Source: Yersinia canariae
GTDB lineage: Bacteria; Pseudomonadota; Gammaproteobacteria; Enterobacterales; Enterobacteriaceae
DNA length: 64,000 nt
Direction: 5' to 3'
Assembly: GCF_009831415.1 (NCBI RefSeq)
Contig: NZ_CP043727.1
Location: 1,488,001 to 1,552,000 of the forward strand
Positions 33,537 to 43,889 of this stretch are shown in pieces. The notes under the pieces are model-generated. The model made no database searches and was not told where the DNA came from. It was given only the letters and a program-made list of their open reading frames with translations. Each line of letters starts with the position of its first letter. Position 1 is the stretch's first letter. The position numbers and the translations under genes were made by a program.

Positions 33537-34163
33537 ATGCTGGAAGCTAAAAATCTGACCTGCATCCGAGATGAAAGAAGCTTATTTCAACAGCTCAGTT
33601 TCTGTGTGGCTGCGGGGGAGATTGTGCAAGTCGAGGGGCAAAATGGGGCAGGTAAAACCAGCCTATTGCGTATTTTAGCGGGGCTTGCCGATGCTGATGA
33701 AGGGCAGGTGAATTGGCAGGGAGAGAATATTCGCCGCGATCGCGCCCGTTATCATCAGGATTTACTCTTTTTAGGCCATCAGCCGGGAATCAAGTCTGTA
33801 CTGACCCCTTTTGAAAATTTAGCGTTTTATCAGTCTGTTTTTCAGCAGGTTGATAGCGCCACGATCTGGCAGGCATTAGCTCAGGTGGGGTTGGTGGGAT
33901 ATGAAGATTTGCCCGTGTCACAGTTATCCGCAGGCCAACAACGACGGGTGGCTTTGGCCCGTTTGTGGTTAAGCCCGGCTCCGCTATGGATTTTGGATGA
34001 ACCTCTAACGGCAATTGATAAACAGGGCGTTAGTACCTTGTTGGCTCTATTTGTGGACCATGCCGCCAAAGGTGGCATGGTGCTGCTCACCACCCATCAG
34101 GATTTGGATGGTGTGGGGCAGCATGTGCGTAAAATCCGTTTAACCAACACGCAGGAGAATTAA
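33537..34163 (+). CDS. ccmA: cytochrome c maturation ABC transporter ATPase CcmA
   Basis: 208 residues. ABC ATPase motifs are complete: Walker A GQNGAGKT (34-41), signature LSAGQ (130-134), Walker B WILDEP (151-156) and switch His in TTHQDL. CcmA works with CcmB and CcmCD to release haem-charged CcmE for cytochrome c assembly. It opens the ccm cluster; its stop codon overlaps the ccmB start by one base (TAATG). Confidence 0.97.
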   Translation: MLEAKNLTCIRDERSLFQQLSFCVAAGEIVQVEGQNGAGKTSLLRILAGLADADEGQVNWQGENIRRDRARYHQDLLFLGHQPGIKSVLTPFENLAFYQSVFQQVDSATIWQALAQVGLVGYEDLPVSQLSAGQQRRVALARLWLSPAPLWILDEPLTAIDKQGVSTLLALFVDHAAKGGMVLLTTHQDLDGVGQHVRKIRLTNTQEN

Positions 34164-34822
34164 TGTTTATTAGCGTGTTGCGCCGTGAATTGAAAATTGC
34201 CTTCAGAAAAGGCGCAGAAATCGTGAATCCGCTCTGGTTTTTTCTGATTGTCATCACCTTGTTTCCATTGGGTATTGGCCCTGAACCACAGCTATTGGCG
34301 CGAATTGCGCCGGGTATAATTTGGGTCGCAGCATTACTGGCGTCGTTATTATCATTGGAGCGATTATTTCGTGATGATTTCCACGATGGCTCTCTTGAGC
34401 AGTTGCTGTTGTTGCCCAGCCCGCTGGCACTCACGGTGTTAGGCAAAGTGTGTGCTCACTGGGTGGTTACCGGGCTGCCTTTACTGATTTTATCGCCATT
34501 GGTGGCTTTATTGCTTTCCCTTGACAGTAACACTGCCATTGCCATGGCGCTGACACTGCTATTGGGGACGCCAACCTTAAGTTTTATCGGGGCAATTGGT
34601 GTGGCGCTGACGGTTGGGTTGCGCAAAGGTGGGGTTTTGCTGAGTTTATTGGTGTTACCGCTGTATATCCCGGTATTGATATTTGCTACTGCGGCCATTG
34701 ATGCAGCTTCAATGGCCCTGCCCATTGATGGTTATTTGGCTATTTTGGGCGCGATGTTAGCGGGAAGCGCGACACTGACCCCTTTTGCTACCGCTGCTGC
34801 ATTGAGAGTGAGCGTGCACTAG
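34163..34822 (+). CDS. ccmB: haem exporter membrane subunit CcmB
   Basis: 219 residues with about six transmembrane helices and the family opening FISVLRRELKIAFRKGAEI, then FRDDFHDGSLEQLLLLP. It is the membrane partner of CcmA in the inner membrane. A gap of 182 bases without a gene separates it from ccmC, wider than the overlaps elsewhere in the cluster. Confidence 0.97.
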   Translation: MFISVLRRELKIAFRKGAEIVNPLWFFLIVITLFPLGIGPEPQLLARIAPGIIWVAALLASLLSLERLFRDDFHDGSLEQLLLLPSPLALTVLGKVCAHWVVTGLPLLILSPLVALLLSLDSNTAIAMALTLLLGTPTLSFIGAIGVALTVGLRKGGVLLSLLVLPLYIPVLIFATAAIDAASMALPIDGYLAILGAMLAGSATLTPFATAAALRVSVH

Positions 34823-35004
34823 CTATTTAGGGTTGGTGGCAAGCTGATTATGAGTAAGAAACAATTTATAAAAAGAAAAGAGTACCGATTTTCAGAAGCT
34901 TAAACGCGGTAGCCAACGCCAGTCAGAGCAGATTGTGCGCCGTACCCTGCACCGGTATTGCCAATGTGGCGATGCCCGTCCAATTTTAACGTGAGCAATG
35001 AAAA

Positions 35005-35742
35005 ATGTGGAAATGGTTTCATCAATTCGCTAAACCCGAACGGCTTTATCAACTGTGTGGCCGGTTTATTCCATGGCTGAGCATAGCCGCAGTTATCTGC
35101 TTGATTGTGGGCTGGGTGTGGGGTTTCGGTTTCGCCCCATCGGATTACCAGCAAGGTAATAGCTTCCGTATCATGTATTTACATGTTCCTGCGGCGATTT
35201 GGTCGATGGGAATTTATATGTCGATGGCTATCGCGGCGTTTGTCGGTTTGGTCTGGCAAATGAAAATGTCCGATAACGTCGTGGCGGCCATGGCCCCTGT
35301 GGGCGCGGTGTTTACCTTTATTGCCTTGGTGACCGGTTCAGCTTGGGGTAAGCCCATGTGGGGAACTTGGTGGATCTGGGATGCGCGGCTGACCTCCGAG
35401 CTGGTGCTGTTGTTCCTGTATCTGGGCGTGATAGCCCTGTACAACGCGTTTGAAGACCGCAAACTGGCGGGGCGAGCTGCCGGTATTCTGGTGCTGGTCG
35501 GCGTGGTCAATATCCCCATCATTCATTTCTCTGTTGTGTGGTGGAATACCTTGCATCAAGGTTCGACCAACATGCAGCAAAGCATTGATCCGAGTATGCG
35601 CTCCCCTCTGCGCTGGGCTATTTTTGGCTATCTATTTTTCTTTATCACCCTGACATTAATGCGCCTGCGTAATTTGATTTTACAGCAAGAGCGCCATCGC
35701 CCTTGGGTTGCCGCTTTATTACGTAAGGAGCCTCGTGTATGA
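35005..35742 (+). CDS. ccmC: haem-handling membrane protein CcmC
   Basis: 245 residues, six transmembrane helices. The tryptophan-rich WWD motif WGTWWIWD (119-126) that binds haem is intact, flanked by the conserved H60 (YLHVP) and His in NTLHQGS. CcmC loads haem onto CcmE in the periplasm. It overlaps ccmD by four bases (ATGA). Confidence 0.97.
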   Translation: MWKWFHQFAKPERLYQLCGRFIPWLSIAAVICLIVGWVWGFGFAPSDYQQGNSFRIMYLHVPAAIWSMGIYMSMAIAAFVGLVWQMKMSDNVVAAMAPVGAVFTFIALVTGSAWGKPMWGTWWIWDARLTSELVLLFLYLGVIALYNAFEDRKLAGRAAGILVLVGVVNIPIIHFSVVWWNTLHQGSTNMQQSIDPSMRSPLRWAIFGYLFFFITLTLMRLRNLILQQERHRPWVAALLRKEPRV

Positions 35743-35987
35743 ATCCGGCCTTTAACTCTTGGGCGGCATTTTTTGCCATGGGTGGCTATGGCTTTTATAT
35801 CTGGCTGGCGGTGGCTGCATCCCTATTATCCTTGTTGGGCCTCTGGGTACATACCCTCTGGCAACATAAACAACTATTAGCGGATATTCAGCGCCGTGAA
35901 GCGAGAGAGCAACGTATTCGCCAGGCAAATCAGACCCAAGGTGAGCAAGTCAAAATTGCCCCCCGTTCGCAGGAGAAACAACAGTGA
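35739..35987 (+). CDS. ccmD: cytochrome c maturation small membrane protein CcmD
   Basis: 82 residues with one transmembrane helix (about 15-40: [21 protein letters not shown]) and a basic cytoplasmic tail rich in Gln and Arg. CcmD stabilises the CcmC-CcmE complex and is needed for release of holo-CcmE. Overlaps both neighbours by four bases. Confidence 0.93.
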   Translation: MNPAFNSWAAFFAMGGYGFYIWLAVAASLLSLLGLWVHTLWQHKQLLADIQRREAREQRIRQANQTQGEQVKIAPRSQEKQQ

Positions 35988-36478
35988 ACCCACGTAGAAA
36001 AAGTCGGCTCTATTTAGCGATTGTGGTTCTAATTGGTCTCGGCTTGACCACCACTCTGGTGCTGTATGCGCTGCGTTCTAATATTGATTTGTTTTATACC
36101 CCCGGTGAAATTTTGCAGGGCAAAGGTGAGCGCCATGAGAAGCCCGAAATCGGTCAGCGCTTGCGCATTGGCGGCATGGTGATGCCGGGGTCGGTGAAAC
36201 GTGACGATAAAACGTTGGAAATGAGTTTCAAGGTTTACGATGCACGTGGTGTGGTTACCGTGACTTACACCGGCATTCTGCCGGACTTGTTCCGCGAGGG
36301 GCAGGGCGTGGTGGCGCAAGGGGTCTTTGCTGAAGGTAATACCATCAATGCCAAAGAAGTCTTGGCAAAACACGATGAAAAATATACCCCACCGGAAGTG
36401 AAAGAGGCGATGAAAGAGAATCATACCCGCCCAGCGGAGGCCTACAGCAGCGCCAACAGCGAGGGTAATGCCTCATGA
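35984..36478 (+). CDS. ccmE: haem chaperone CcmE
   Basis: 164 residues, start GTG within the ccmD stop. It has an N-terminal membrane anchor (about 9-30), a beta-barrel OB domain, and the covalent haem-binding H130 with Y134 (LAKHDEKY). It carries haem from CcmC to CcmF/CcmH in the periplasm. Confidence 0.97.
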   Translation: MNPRRKSRLYLAIVVLIGLGLTTTLVLYALRSNIDLFYTPGEILQGKGERHEKPEIGQRLRIGGMVMPGSVKRDDKTLEMSFKVYDARGVVTVTYTGILPDLFREGQGVVAQGVFAEGNTINAKEVLAKHDEKYTPPEVKEAMKENHTRPAEAYSSANSEGNAS

Positions 36479-38442
36479 TGCCTGAAATTGGCAGTTTCTT
36501 GTTATGTTTGGCGTTGGCTATCTCACTATTGCTGAGTCTATATCCGCAGTGGGGAGCTGCGCGGCAGGATGCGCGTATGATGGCCACCGGCCGGCCATTG
36601 ACCTACGGTTTGTTTGCCACCATTGCACTTTCATTTATATGCCTCACATATGCGTTTGTGGTGAATGATTTCACCGTCTCTTATGTGGCGGCAAACTCGA
36701 ATTCACATCTGCCAGTGTATTACCGGATTGCTGCCACTTGGGGCGCGCACGAAGGGTCTTTACTGTTGTGGGTTTTGCTGCTCAGTTGTTGGTCACTGGC
36801 GGTGGCGCTGTTTAGCCGCTCAATGCCGGATGATGCCGTCGCCCGGGTGCTGTCAGTGTTGGGAATGATAACGGGGGGGTTCCTGCTGTTTATTATTCTG
36901 ACCTCGAATCCGTTCAACCGCACCTTGCCGGACTTCCCCATTGATGGTAACGATTTGAACCCGTTGTTGCAGGATGTCGGGCTGATTTTCCACCCGCCTT
37001 TGCTCTATATGGGTTATGTCGGTTTCTCGGTAGCATTTGCGTTTGCCATCGCCTCTTTAATGGCAGGGCGGCTTGACAGTGCTTGGGCTCGTTGGTCACG
37101 CCCGTGGACTCAGGCGGCGTGGGTGTTCCTGACCATGGGGATCGTGCTCGGTTCGGCCTGGGCTTATTATGAGCTTGGCTGGGGCGGCTGGTGGTTCTGG
37201 GATCCGGTAGAGAATGCTTCGTTTATGCCTTGGTTGGCGGGCACCGCACTGATTCATTCGTTGGCTGTCACCGAAAAACGCGGGACATTCAAAGCATGGA
37301 CGGTATTACTGGCCATTACCGCGTTTTCTTTGTGTCTGATGGGGACATTCCTGGTGCGCTCCGGTGTGTTGGTTTCGGTGCATTCTTTCGCCTCTGACCC
37401 GGCGCGCGGCATGTTTATTCTGGCCTATCTGGTGATTGTCATCGGCGGTTCCTTACTGCTGTATGCCGTTAAAGGTGCGCAGGTGCGCAGCCGGACTCAG
37501 CATGAAGTGTTCTCGCGCGAGACATTCTTGCTCGGTAATAACGTGTTGTTGATTGCGGCCATGTTGGTGGTATTGCTGGGCACATTACTGCCACTGGTAC
37601 ACAAACAGCTGGGATTGGGCAGTATCTCCATCGGCGAACCTTTCTTTAATACTATGTTTACCTGGCTGATGGCACCGATGGCCCTGTTAATGGGGATTGG
37701 GCCGTTAGTTCGCTGGCGGCGTGATCAACCGAGTAAATTATACAGACGCTTGGGTGTGGCGCTGGTGGTCACCTTATTGATGTCGATATTGGTGCCGTGG
37801 TTGCTGCAAGATACTATCGCCGGCATGACCGTGGTCGGGCTGATGATGGCCATCTGGGTGATTATCCTTACCGTGATGGAGTTGCACGAGCGCGCGACTC
37901 ATCGCCACAGCTTCTGGCGCGGACTGAGGCTGCTTTCCCGCAGTCATTGGGGCATGGTGTTAGGTCACCTTGGGGTGGCTGTGACCGTGATTGGCATTGC
38001 ATTTAGTCAGAATTACAGTGTCGAGCGCGATGTGCGCATGAAAGCCGGTGATAGCATTGATATCCACGATTATCACTTCGTATTCCGCGATGTTCACGAT
38101 ATTAAAGGGCCAAATTATACCGGCGGTGTCGGTATTATTGATGTCACTCGAAACGGTAAACCTGAAGCCACCTTACATGCAGAAAAACGCTATTACAGTG
38201 TGTCGCGTTCGATGATGACGGAAGCGGCTATTGATGGCGGCCTGACTCGAGACCTTTATGCCGCATTAGGTGAAGAACTGGATGACGGCTCATGGGCGGT
38301 GCGCTTGTATTATAAGCCATTTGTTCGCTGGATTTGGTATGGCGGGGTGTTCATGGCCATCGGCGGCATCTTCTGTATGTTCGATCCCCGTTATCGGATG
38401 AGTAAAAAGTTAAAACGCGGCGCTGCAACGGAGGCTGAATAA
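36475..38442 (+). CDS. ccmF: haem lyase subunit CcmF
   Basis: 655 residues with many transmembrane helices. The WWD motif WGGWWFWD is at 236-243, and conserved His residues follow ([15 protein letters not shown]). With CcmH it attaches haem to apocytochrome c. The first two in-frame starts are adjacent ATGs (36475 and 36478); the first overlaps the ccmE stop. Confidence 0.97.
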   Translation: MMPEIGSFLLCLALAISLLLSLYPQWGAARQDARMMATGRPLTYGLFATIALSFICLTYAFVVNDFTVSYVAANSNSHLPVYYRIAATWGAHEGSLLLWVLLLSCWSLAVALFSRSMPDDAVARVLSVLGMITGGFLLFIILTSNPFNRTLPDFPIDGNDLNPLLQDVGLIFHPPLLYMGYVGFSVAFAFAIASLMAGRLDSAWARWSRPWTQAAWVFLTMGIVLGSAWAYYELGWGGWWFWDPVENASFMPWLAGTALIHSLAVTEKRGTFKAWTVLLAITAFSLCLMGTFLVRSGVLVSVHSFASDPARGMFILAYLVIVIGGSLLLYAVKGAQVRSRTQHEVFSRETFLLGNNVLLIAAMLVVLLGTLLPLVHKQLGLGSISIGEPFFNTMFTWLMAPMALLMGIGPLVRWRRDQPSKLYRRLGVALVVTLLMSILVPWLLQDTIAGMTVVGLMMAIWVIILTVMELHERATHRHSFWRGLRLLSRSHWGMVLGHLGVAVTVIGIAFSQNYSVERDVRMKAGDSIDIHDYHFVFRDVHDIKGPNYTGGVGIIDVTRNGKPEATLHAEKRYYSVSRSMMTEAAIDGGLTRDLYAALGEELDDGSWAVRLYYKPFVRWIWYGGVFMAIGGIFCMFDPRYRMSKKLKRGAATEAE

Positions 38443-38996
38443 TGAAACTCAATAAGCTGATGTTCATTCCGTTAGTGCTGTTTTTGCTGCTGGTCGTCGC
38501 TTTTCTTGTGCAATTGACCCGAAATGCGAATGGCGATGACCCCACGATGCTGGAGTCGGCGCTGATTGGCAAACCGGTACCGGCCTTTAAATTAGAATCC
38601 CTTGAACAGCCGGGAAAAACCTTTGATCAAGCGGTTTTGCATGATGGGAAGCCAATGTTGCTCAATGTTTGGGCAACCTGGTGTCCGACGTGCCGTGCCG
38701 AACATGAATATCTGAATAAATTGGCGGCGCAGGGCATCCGGGTCGTGGGGTTGAACTATAAAGACGACCGCACCAAAGCGGTACAGTGGCTCAATTCGCT
38801 GGGAAATCCTTATGCTCTGAGTTTGTATGATGGTGATGGCATGCTGGGGTTGGATCTGGGCGTTTATGGCGCGCCGGAAACTTTCTTGATAGATGGCCAG
38901 GGCATTATTCGTTATCGCCATGCCGGTGATCTCAATGACCGTGTTTGGCAGCAGGAAATTTTGCCACTGTATAAAAAGTATCAGGGGGGCGCATGA
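38442..38996 (+). CDS. ccmG: thiol-disulfide oxidoreductase CcmG/DsbE
   Basis: 184 residues. A membrane anchor (about 8-25) precedes a periplasmic thioredoxin fold with the active site W-C81-P-T-C84, and a conserved GAPETFLID cis-proline loop. It reduces the CXXCH cysteines of apocytochrome c before haem attachment. One-base overlap with ccmF, four-base overlap with ccmH. Confidence 0.96.
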   Translation: MKLNKLMFIPLVLFLLLVVAFLVQLTRNANGDDPTMLESALIGKPVPAFKLESLEQPGKTFDQAVLHDGKPMLLNVWATWCPTCRAEHEYLNKLAAQGIRVVGLNYKDDRTKAVQWLNSLGNPYALSLYDGDGMLGLDLGVYGAPETFLIDGQGIIRYRHAGDLNDRVWQQEILPLYKKYQGGA

Positions 38997-39514
38997 GATT
39001 ATTCAGTCTGGTACTCGGCCTGATATTAAGCTGGGGTATTTTGGCGACCAATGTTTTTGCGGCTATCGATACCTACACCTTTAGCTCGGTGGAGCAGGAA
39101 CAGCAGTATCGTGAGTTAACCGAGCAACTGCGCTGCCCTAAATGTCAGAACAACAGCATTGCTGATTCCAACGCCACCATTGCCGCTGATATGCGTGGCA
39201 AGGTGTATGAGCTGCAACAGCAGGGCGATTCCAAACAGCAAATCATTGATTACATGGTAGCCCGATACGGCAATTTCGTGACATATGAGCCACCTGTCAC
39301 TGTCGCAACTTTGATTCTGTGGGTGGGGCCGGCATTGTTTGTCCTGATTGGGGCGGTCATTGTTGTGCTACGTGCCCGGCGGCGGGTAGAGAAAAATGCG
39401 GCACTTTCGCCGCAGGAGCAGCAACGGCTACAGACTCTACTGGCTGAACAAGATGCTACTGTCAAAAAACAGATCTCGGCTCAACATGAGAAGATGAACA
39501 GGAAACAACCATAA
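38993..39514 (+). CDS. ccmH: cytochrome c maturation protein CcmH (short form)
   Basis: 173 residues: signal peptide (about 23 residues, ending NVFA), the redox motif LRCPKCQ (C48, C51), then NNSIADSNA and one C-terminal transmembrane helix. This is the short CcmH; the TPR part is a separate gene (ccmI) immediately downstream, unlike E. coli, where CcmH is a fusion of both. Confidence 0.95.
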   Translation: MRLFSLVLGLILSWGILATNVFAAIDTYTFSSVEQEQQYRELTEQLRCPKCQNNSIADSNATIAADMRGKVYELQQQGDSKQQIIDYMVARYGNFVTYEPPVTVATLILWVGPALFVLIGAVIVVLRARRRVEKNAALSPQEQQRLQTLLAEQDATVKKQISAQHEKMNRKQP

Positions 39515-40734
39515 TGGCTTTTTGGCTGATAGTAATTATTTTGCTGGCGGTCGCGGGGGCTTTGTTGGTCATTCCGGCGATGCGACAAGAGACGAATTCA
39601 CCGGCTACCACCCGAGATGAGCTGAATAAGGCGATTTATCAAGACCGATTGTCTGAATTGGCCGAAGACGAAGCCCAAGGTGTGGTGGAGCAGCGGCCTG
39701 AATTAATTCAGGAATTGCAACAAAACCTGCTGACAGATATCCCACAGGAATCTATTGTGGACACAAGCCCCATTAACCGCTGGGTTTTATTACCGGGTGT
39801 GGTGATTTTGGTCGTGGTGTCAGTCGGGCTATATCTGAAAACCGGAGGTTTGTCACAAGTGCAGGCGTGGCATCAAGTTGAGGCGCAGATGCCCGAGTTG
39901 CGGGCCAGAGTGGCCAATGAACGGGCGGAACCTCTGACAATGGAGGAAGTCGCGCGTTTGGGGCTGGGGTTACGCACTTCATTGCAGCAAGATACCGGTA
40001 ACATCAATGATTGGATGATGCTGGGCAGAGTAGGGATGGCACTGAACAATGCTACCACTGCAACACAGGCTTTTGCTAAAGCTTACCAGCTTGCGCCCGA
40101 TAATGATGATGTTAGGTTCGGTTATGCCGAAGTGCTGACTCGATCCAATGATCCGCAGGATAATCAATTAGCAACCACGATGTTACGCACCATGGTTGGG
40201 CAGGATCACACCAACTTGCGTGCCATGAGTTTATTAGCTTTTAATGCTTTTGAGCAGGGCGATTTTAAACAAGCCATTGGCGCGTGGGAAGTTATGCTAA
40301 AATTGCTGCCTGCTGGTGATTCTCGAATAGAAGTGATAAAACGCAGTATTGCACAAGCGAAATCGCAGGCTGGGCAGGAAACAGCTACACTGGAAATAGA
40401 GGTCTCATTATCACCTGAGGCCGCCCAGAAACTACCCCAACAGGGGGCGCTGATTATTTCGGTAACGGACGGAAAAACCCCAATCCCGGTCGCGGTAAAA
40501 CAGCTGCCTTTGAGCCGATTCCCGTTATCAGTCACTCTGGATGATAGTAATGCAATGATGCAGGAGCGTTTGCTCTCCTCTTTGCAGCAGGTGAATGTGC
40601 GTGCCCGAATTTCATTAGACGGCACAGCTAATTCGCAGTCAGATGACTGGTTTGGTGAAAGTGGTGTGCAGGATTTCGGTACGAAAGGGCAGCCCCAGAC
40701 AATTAATGTTCAGATAAACAAACAGATCCCTTAA
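39514..40734 (+). CDS. ccmI: cytochrome c maturation chaperone CcmI
   Basis: 406 residues. Two transmembrane helices (about 3-22 and 88-108) frame a cytoplasmic loop with a heptad-like LSELAEDEAQG segment; the periplasmic part has TPR repeats (WMMLGRVGMALNNATTATQAFAKAYQ, DNDDVRFGYAEVL, shown in part) that hold apocytochrome c. The C-terminal domain is all-beta. It corresponds to the C-terminal half of E. coli CcmH. Overlaps ccmH by one base. Confidence 0.92.
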   Translation: MAFWLIVIILLAVAGALLVIPAMRQETNSPATTRDELNKAIYQDRLSELAEDEAQGVVEQRPELIQELQQNLLTDIPQESIVDTSPINRWVLLPGVVILVVVSVGLYLKTGGLSQVQAWHQVEAQMPELRARVANERAEPLTMEEVARLGLGLRTSLQQDTGNINDWMMLGRVGMALNNATTATQAFAKAYQLAPDNDDVRFGYAEVLTRSNDPQDNQLATTMLRTMVGQDHTNLRAMSLLAFNAFEQGDFKQAIGAWEVMLKLLPAGDSRIEVIKRSIAQAKSQAGQETATLEIEVSLSPEAAQKLPQQGALIISVTDGKTPIPVAVKQLPLSRFPLSVTLDDSNAMMQERLLSSLQQVNVRARISLDGTANSQSDDWFGESGVQDFGTKGQPQTINVQINKQIP

Positions 40735-40769
40735 ATATAAGGGGCTGGAAGAATTTCATGGAGAAAGAT

Positions 40770-41534
40770 ATGAACTACCGCCTGATTGGGCTGGCTTTTG
40801 CAACCGTACTGTTAGTCGGGTGTGCCAGTAGCTCGCCGGATCACATGGAGCAGGGTCGCTCTGATCCACTGGAAGGTTTTAACCGGGCAATGTTCAATTT
40901 TAACTATGAGGTTCTTGACCCCTATATTGTGCGCCCGGTGGCGGTTGTTTGGCGTGATTACGTGCCACAACCTGCGCGTAATGGGATGAGTAACTTCCTG
41001 GGTAACCTTGAAGAGCCCGCCAGCATGGTCAACAGTTTCCTGGTGGGAGACCCGTACAATGCGATGAAGCACTTTAACCGCTTCTTCCTGAATACTATTT
41101 TGGGGATGGGCGGCTTGATTGATGTGGCTGGTATGGCCAATCCAAAACTGGCCAAAAAAGTTCCGAACCGCTTTGGTAGCACGCTGGGGCATTATAATGT
41201 CGGCTATGGCCCTTATGTCGTATTACCGGCCTATGGCAGCTTCACTCTTCGTGAGGATGGCGGCGATGCGGCGGATTTCGTCTATCCGGTGCTCAGTTAT
41301 CTGACTTTCTGGATGTCAGCAGGGAAATGGGCGCTGGAGGGGGTCGAAACCCGTGCGCAGCTATTAGATTCAGATGGCTTGCTACGTAACTCATCCGATC
41401 CGTATCTGATGGTGCGCGAAGCATACTTCCAGCGTAATGATTTCCTGGCGAATGGCGGGCAATTGAAACCGGAAGTTAATTCTAATGCTCAGGCTATTCA
41501 GGGTGACTTAGAAAGTATCGATTCACCCAACTGA
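40770..41534 (+). CDS. mlaA: outer-membrane lipid asymmetry lipoprotein MlaA (VacJ)
   Basis: 254 residues from the ATG at 40770, which gives the same N-terminal length as the E. coli protein; the ATG at 40758 adds four residues. The signal and lipobox are LLVGCASS. Conserved blocks include DPLEGFNRAMFNFN, NFLGNLEEP, RFGSTLGHYNVGYGPY and LPAYGSFTLRE. MlaA forms a ring in the outer membrane that removes misplaced phospholipids to MlaC. Ends with a shared terminator facing fadL. Confidence 0.96.
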   Translation: MNYRLIGLAFATVLLVGCASSSPDHMEQGRSDPLEGFNRAMFNFNYEVLDPYIVRPVAVVWRDYVPQPARNGMSNFLGNLEEPASMVNSFLVGDPYNAMKHFNRFFLNTILGMGGLIDVAGMANPKLAKKVPNRFGSTLGHYNVGYGPYVVLPAYGSFTLREDGGDAADFVYPVLSYLTFWMSAGKWALEGVETRAQLLDSDGLLRNSSDPYLMVREAYFQRNDFLANGGQLKPEVNSNAQAIQGDLESIDSPN

Positions 41535-41556
41535 TAGATGTTGTGGTTCAGACAAA

Positions 41557-41584
41557 TAAAAAAGCGCCTAAAGGCGCTTTTTTT
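41557..41584. terminator. bidirectional rho-independent terminator between mlaA and fadL
   Basis: Stem AGCGCCT (41563-41569) / AGGCGCT (41572-41578), flanked by A-runs on the left and T-runs on the right, so it can end transcription from both sides. Confidence 0.92.
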
Positions 41585-41619
41585 GTCAGCAGCATAAATA
41601 ATGCTGTTAATGAGGGCTA

Positions 41620-42888
41620 TCAGAAGGCGTAGTTGAAGTTCACACCGTACAGCAGTGCGCTACCTTTAGAGTCAAACTGATAGGTTGTCCCGCCCAATGC
41701 GGCAGGCGTTTTTTCCGAGATATGCACGTTCTGGCCGTGCATATAGGAAACTCCGACGTCAACTGATGCATCTTTGTTGAAAGCGTAGGTGGTACCGGCA
41801 CTTATCCAGAAACGGTCTTGGTCTGGAATCGAGATAGTGCGGTTATCAGCGGGCACTGGGCTATCATCAAAGGCAATACCGGAACGGAAGGTCCAGTTAT
41901 CATCGTAATAATAGGTGGTACCCAGCGCGATACGGTAAGCATCGTGGAAGCCTTCTTGCTTCTCAAACAGCGTCTGGCCGTTGGTCCCGGTTGCTTTCAG
42001 CTCTTTGAACTGACTCCAACTGGTGTAGGCCAGGCTATAGTGAATAGCCCACTGTGGTGCCACTTTATTATAACCAGACACTTCCCACACTTCCGGCAGG
42101 TTCAGGGTTAATGCGCCGGGAACAACTCGGCCGCCTGTGCCACTTGGTGGTGGTAATTGGCTGCTGAAATCGCCATCAAAATCGATTTTTACTTTAGAAC
42201 GATAGGTGAGGCTGTAACGGTTTTCTTTATCAACTTCATACAGAACGCCCGCATTCCAGCCATAGCCCCATTTTGTCCCTTCCATACGGGTGACTTCAGT
42301 GCTGGCTGGGATAACCCCACGGCCTGCTTCACCAATATGGCGCACAATCTTGGCATCAGCATAAACCGCATTGAAGCCCAGGCCGAAACTGAAGTTTTCA
42401 TTCAGGCGATAAGCACCGCTCAGATTGAGGTTCGCAGTTTTCAGGTCAGTCTGGCCCCCCAAAGAACCGGCAATATAATCATCATTAAATTCAGTCGCCA
42501 AACCGTAGTTTGAAGTGCCGGAAGCCCCAATTGCCCATTGCTCATTCAGTGGCATAACGAAGTGGATATTCGGGATCCACTCTGATGGCGCGATGTTTTT
42601 GGCATTGGTACTTCTGCCCGACAGGGGAGATGTGCCGCTGATATCAACGTTCGGATCGACATACACCACACCGCCTGAGAAAGAAGGGCGGTCGAATAAA
42701 GTCATTGCGGCGGGGTTGCGGCTACCCACGGAAGCATTGTCAGCAACAGCGCCTTCACCAGAGAAAGAGCGGCCCAATGCAGCTGCTGAATATTCATTTA
42801 GCTGAAAGCCAGCCGCAGAAACGTTCGAAGAAACCAGTGCTACTGCAGCTGCCAGAGCTGATCGGGTAAACAGGTTTTTCTGGTTCAT
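41620..42888 (-). CDS. fadL: long-chain fatty acid outer-membrane transporter FadL
   Basis: 422 residues from the ATG at 42888 (GAGG 8 bases upstream). A signal peptide (about 24 residues) is followed by the plug motif [20 protein letters not shown] (N-terminal hatch with the NPA signature in SRNPAAM), then beta-strands, ending in an aromatic residue (NFNYAF). It transports exogenous long-chain fatty acids and serves as a phage receptor in relatives. A FadR-like palindrome sits in its promoter. Confidence 0.96.
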   Translation of the reverse strand: MNQKNLFTRSALAAAVALVSSNVSAAGFQLNEYSAAALGRSFSGEGAVADNASVGSRNPAAMTLFDRPSFSGGVVYVDPNVDISGTSPLSGRSTNAKNIAPSEWIPNIHFVMPLNEQWAIGASGTSNYGLATEFNDDYIAGSLGGQTDLKTANLNLSGAYRLNENFSFGLGFNAVYADAKIVRHIGEAGRGVIPASTEVTRMEGTKWGYGWNAGVLYEVDKENRYSLTYRSKVKIDFDGDFSSQLPPPSGTGGRVVPGALTLNLPEVWEVSGYNKVAPQWAIHYSLAYTSWSQFKELKATGTNGQTLFEKQEGFHDAYRIALGTTYYYDDNWTFRSGIAFDDSPVPADNRTISIPDQDRFWISAGTTYAFNKDASVDVGVSYMHGQNVHISEKTPAALGGTTYQFDSKGSALLYGVNFNYAF

Positions 42889-43322
42889 GACCAAAACCTC
42901 ATTGTTTTATTTAAACTATGTTACATACCGTAACAAGAGAATGCGGGATTGTAGGGTCCGTTATCGGTCAGACAAAGCAGACCAGTGGCTGAAGTATAGG
43001 TCCGACCTGTGCGAGTGTTGCAAGTATGTTTTAGTATTTGGGCGGTTTTGATTGCAAAAAATAGACGTAGTTAACAAAAAACTCACAATTTAGCAGCAAT
43101 TAATACATTATTGATGAGTGAACAAACAATTTTACCGTGATTTCCGTCACTTAATAGGCCTATAAACAGTAAGTCCTAGTACCCAATGACTGACGGTAGT
43201 AAAATAGCAAATAGAGAAAATATTTTTTGCACCCTGTCTTATTTGTTTGCGCTAATTGTCATTTGCGCTGCCTGATAGGCAATTTGCACCTATTTTGAAA
43301 TGTCCGTTGAGGAGAATTGAAG
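42889..43322. promoter_or_regulatory. fadL-yfcZ divergent regulatory region with FadR-like site
   Basis: A perfect dyad AGGTC-C-GACCT lies at 42998-43008 (ATAGGTCCGACCTGTG), close to the FadR operator consensus. A second, poorer half-site (CGGTCAGAC) lies at about 42965. The rest is AT-rich and should carry the fadL and yfcZ promoters and possible CRP or OmpR sites that I cannot place confidently. Confidence 0.7.
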
Positions 43323-43619
43323 ATGTCAGATGCAATTAATCGCTGTAGCGCGGAAGAAACCGCAGCCTGCTGCTGTATAGATGTGGGTACTATCATGGAC
43401 AATACTGATTGCACCGCGTCCTATAGCTGTGTATTCGATAACCGTGCAGAAGCTGAAGCGATGCTGAAAACGCTAACTGAAAAAGCGCGTGCTGTTGAGT
43501 CTGAGCCTTGCCTGATTGAACATAAGCTGGAAGAAACTGAAGGTGGCGTGCGTTTAACCGTTGATTTCACCTTTGCCTGTCAAGCAGAAACCATGATTTT
43601 CCAGTTGGGCTTGCGTTAA
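43323..43619 (+). CDS. yfcZ: YfcZ/YiiS family protein
   Basis: 98 residues from the ATG at 43323 (GGAG 8 bases upstream). The sequence is nearly collinear with E. coli YfcZ: ETAACCCIDVGTIMDN, CTASYSCVF, KARAVESEPC and the FQLGLR end. The many conserved cysteines (about nine) suggest metal or redox chemistry, but the role is unknown. A strong terminator follows. Confidence 0.93.
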   Translation: MSDAINRCSAEETAACCCIDVGTIMDNTDCTASYSCVFDNRAEAEAMLKTLTEKARAVESEPCLIEHKLEETEGGVRLTVDFTFACQAETMIFQLGLR

Positions 43620-43663
43620 TAAGCACCTGACTGTGAGACGAATCAGATAAGTTGAATAACCTT

Positions 43664-43696
43664 AAAACGCGGAGTTTTTACTTCGCGTTTGTTTTT
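43664..43696 (+). terminator. rho-independent terminator after yfcZ
   Basis: A 10-bp stem (43665-43674 with 43681-43690, one G-U pair) around a 6-base loop, followed by GTTTTTG. Confidence 0.88.
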
Positions 43697-43823
43697 GTCC
43701 TATTTCCGCTGTGAATACCCGCCTGTTCTTATTTCTCCTCATTTTTATTGTGAAAAGTTGCTCCTGCTCCCACTTTCCTATTCTATAGGTTTACCAAATG
43801 TAAATGTTTGGTTAACAATAATT

Positions 43824-43844
43824 GGATCAGGTCAGACCTGTTAT
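43824..43844. promoter_or_regulatory. FadR operator-like palindrome upstream of fadI
   Basis: CAGGTC-A-GACCTG at 43828-43840 is a perfect 6+1+6 dyad inside ATCAGGTCAGACCTGTTA, matching the FadR consensus. It lies 50 bases upstream of the fadI start, where it can repress fadIJ until acyl-CoA releases FadR. Confidence 0.8.
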
Positions 43845-43889
43845 TTGTTATGCTTTAATAAAAGCCACTTAGACTTATCGGGAGCATTT

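Noticed and set aside
37797..38006. Extra ORF inside ccmF
   Set aside because: Out-of-frame shadow of a conserved gene.
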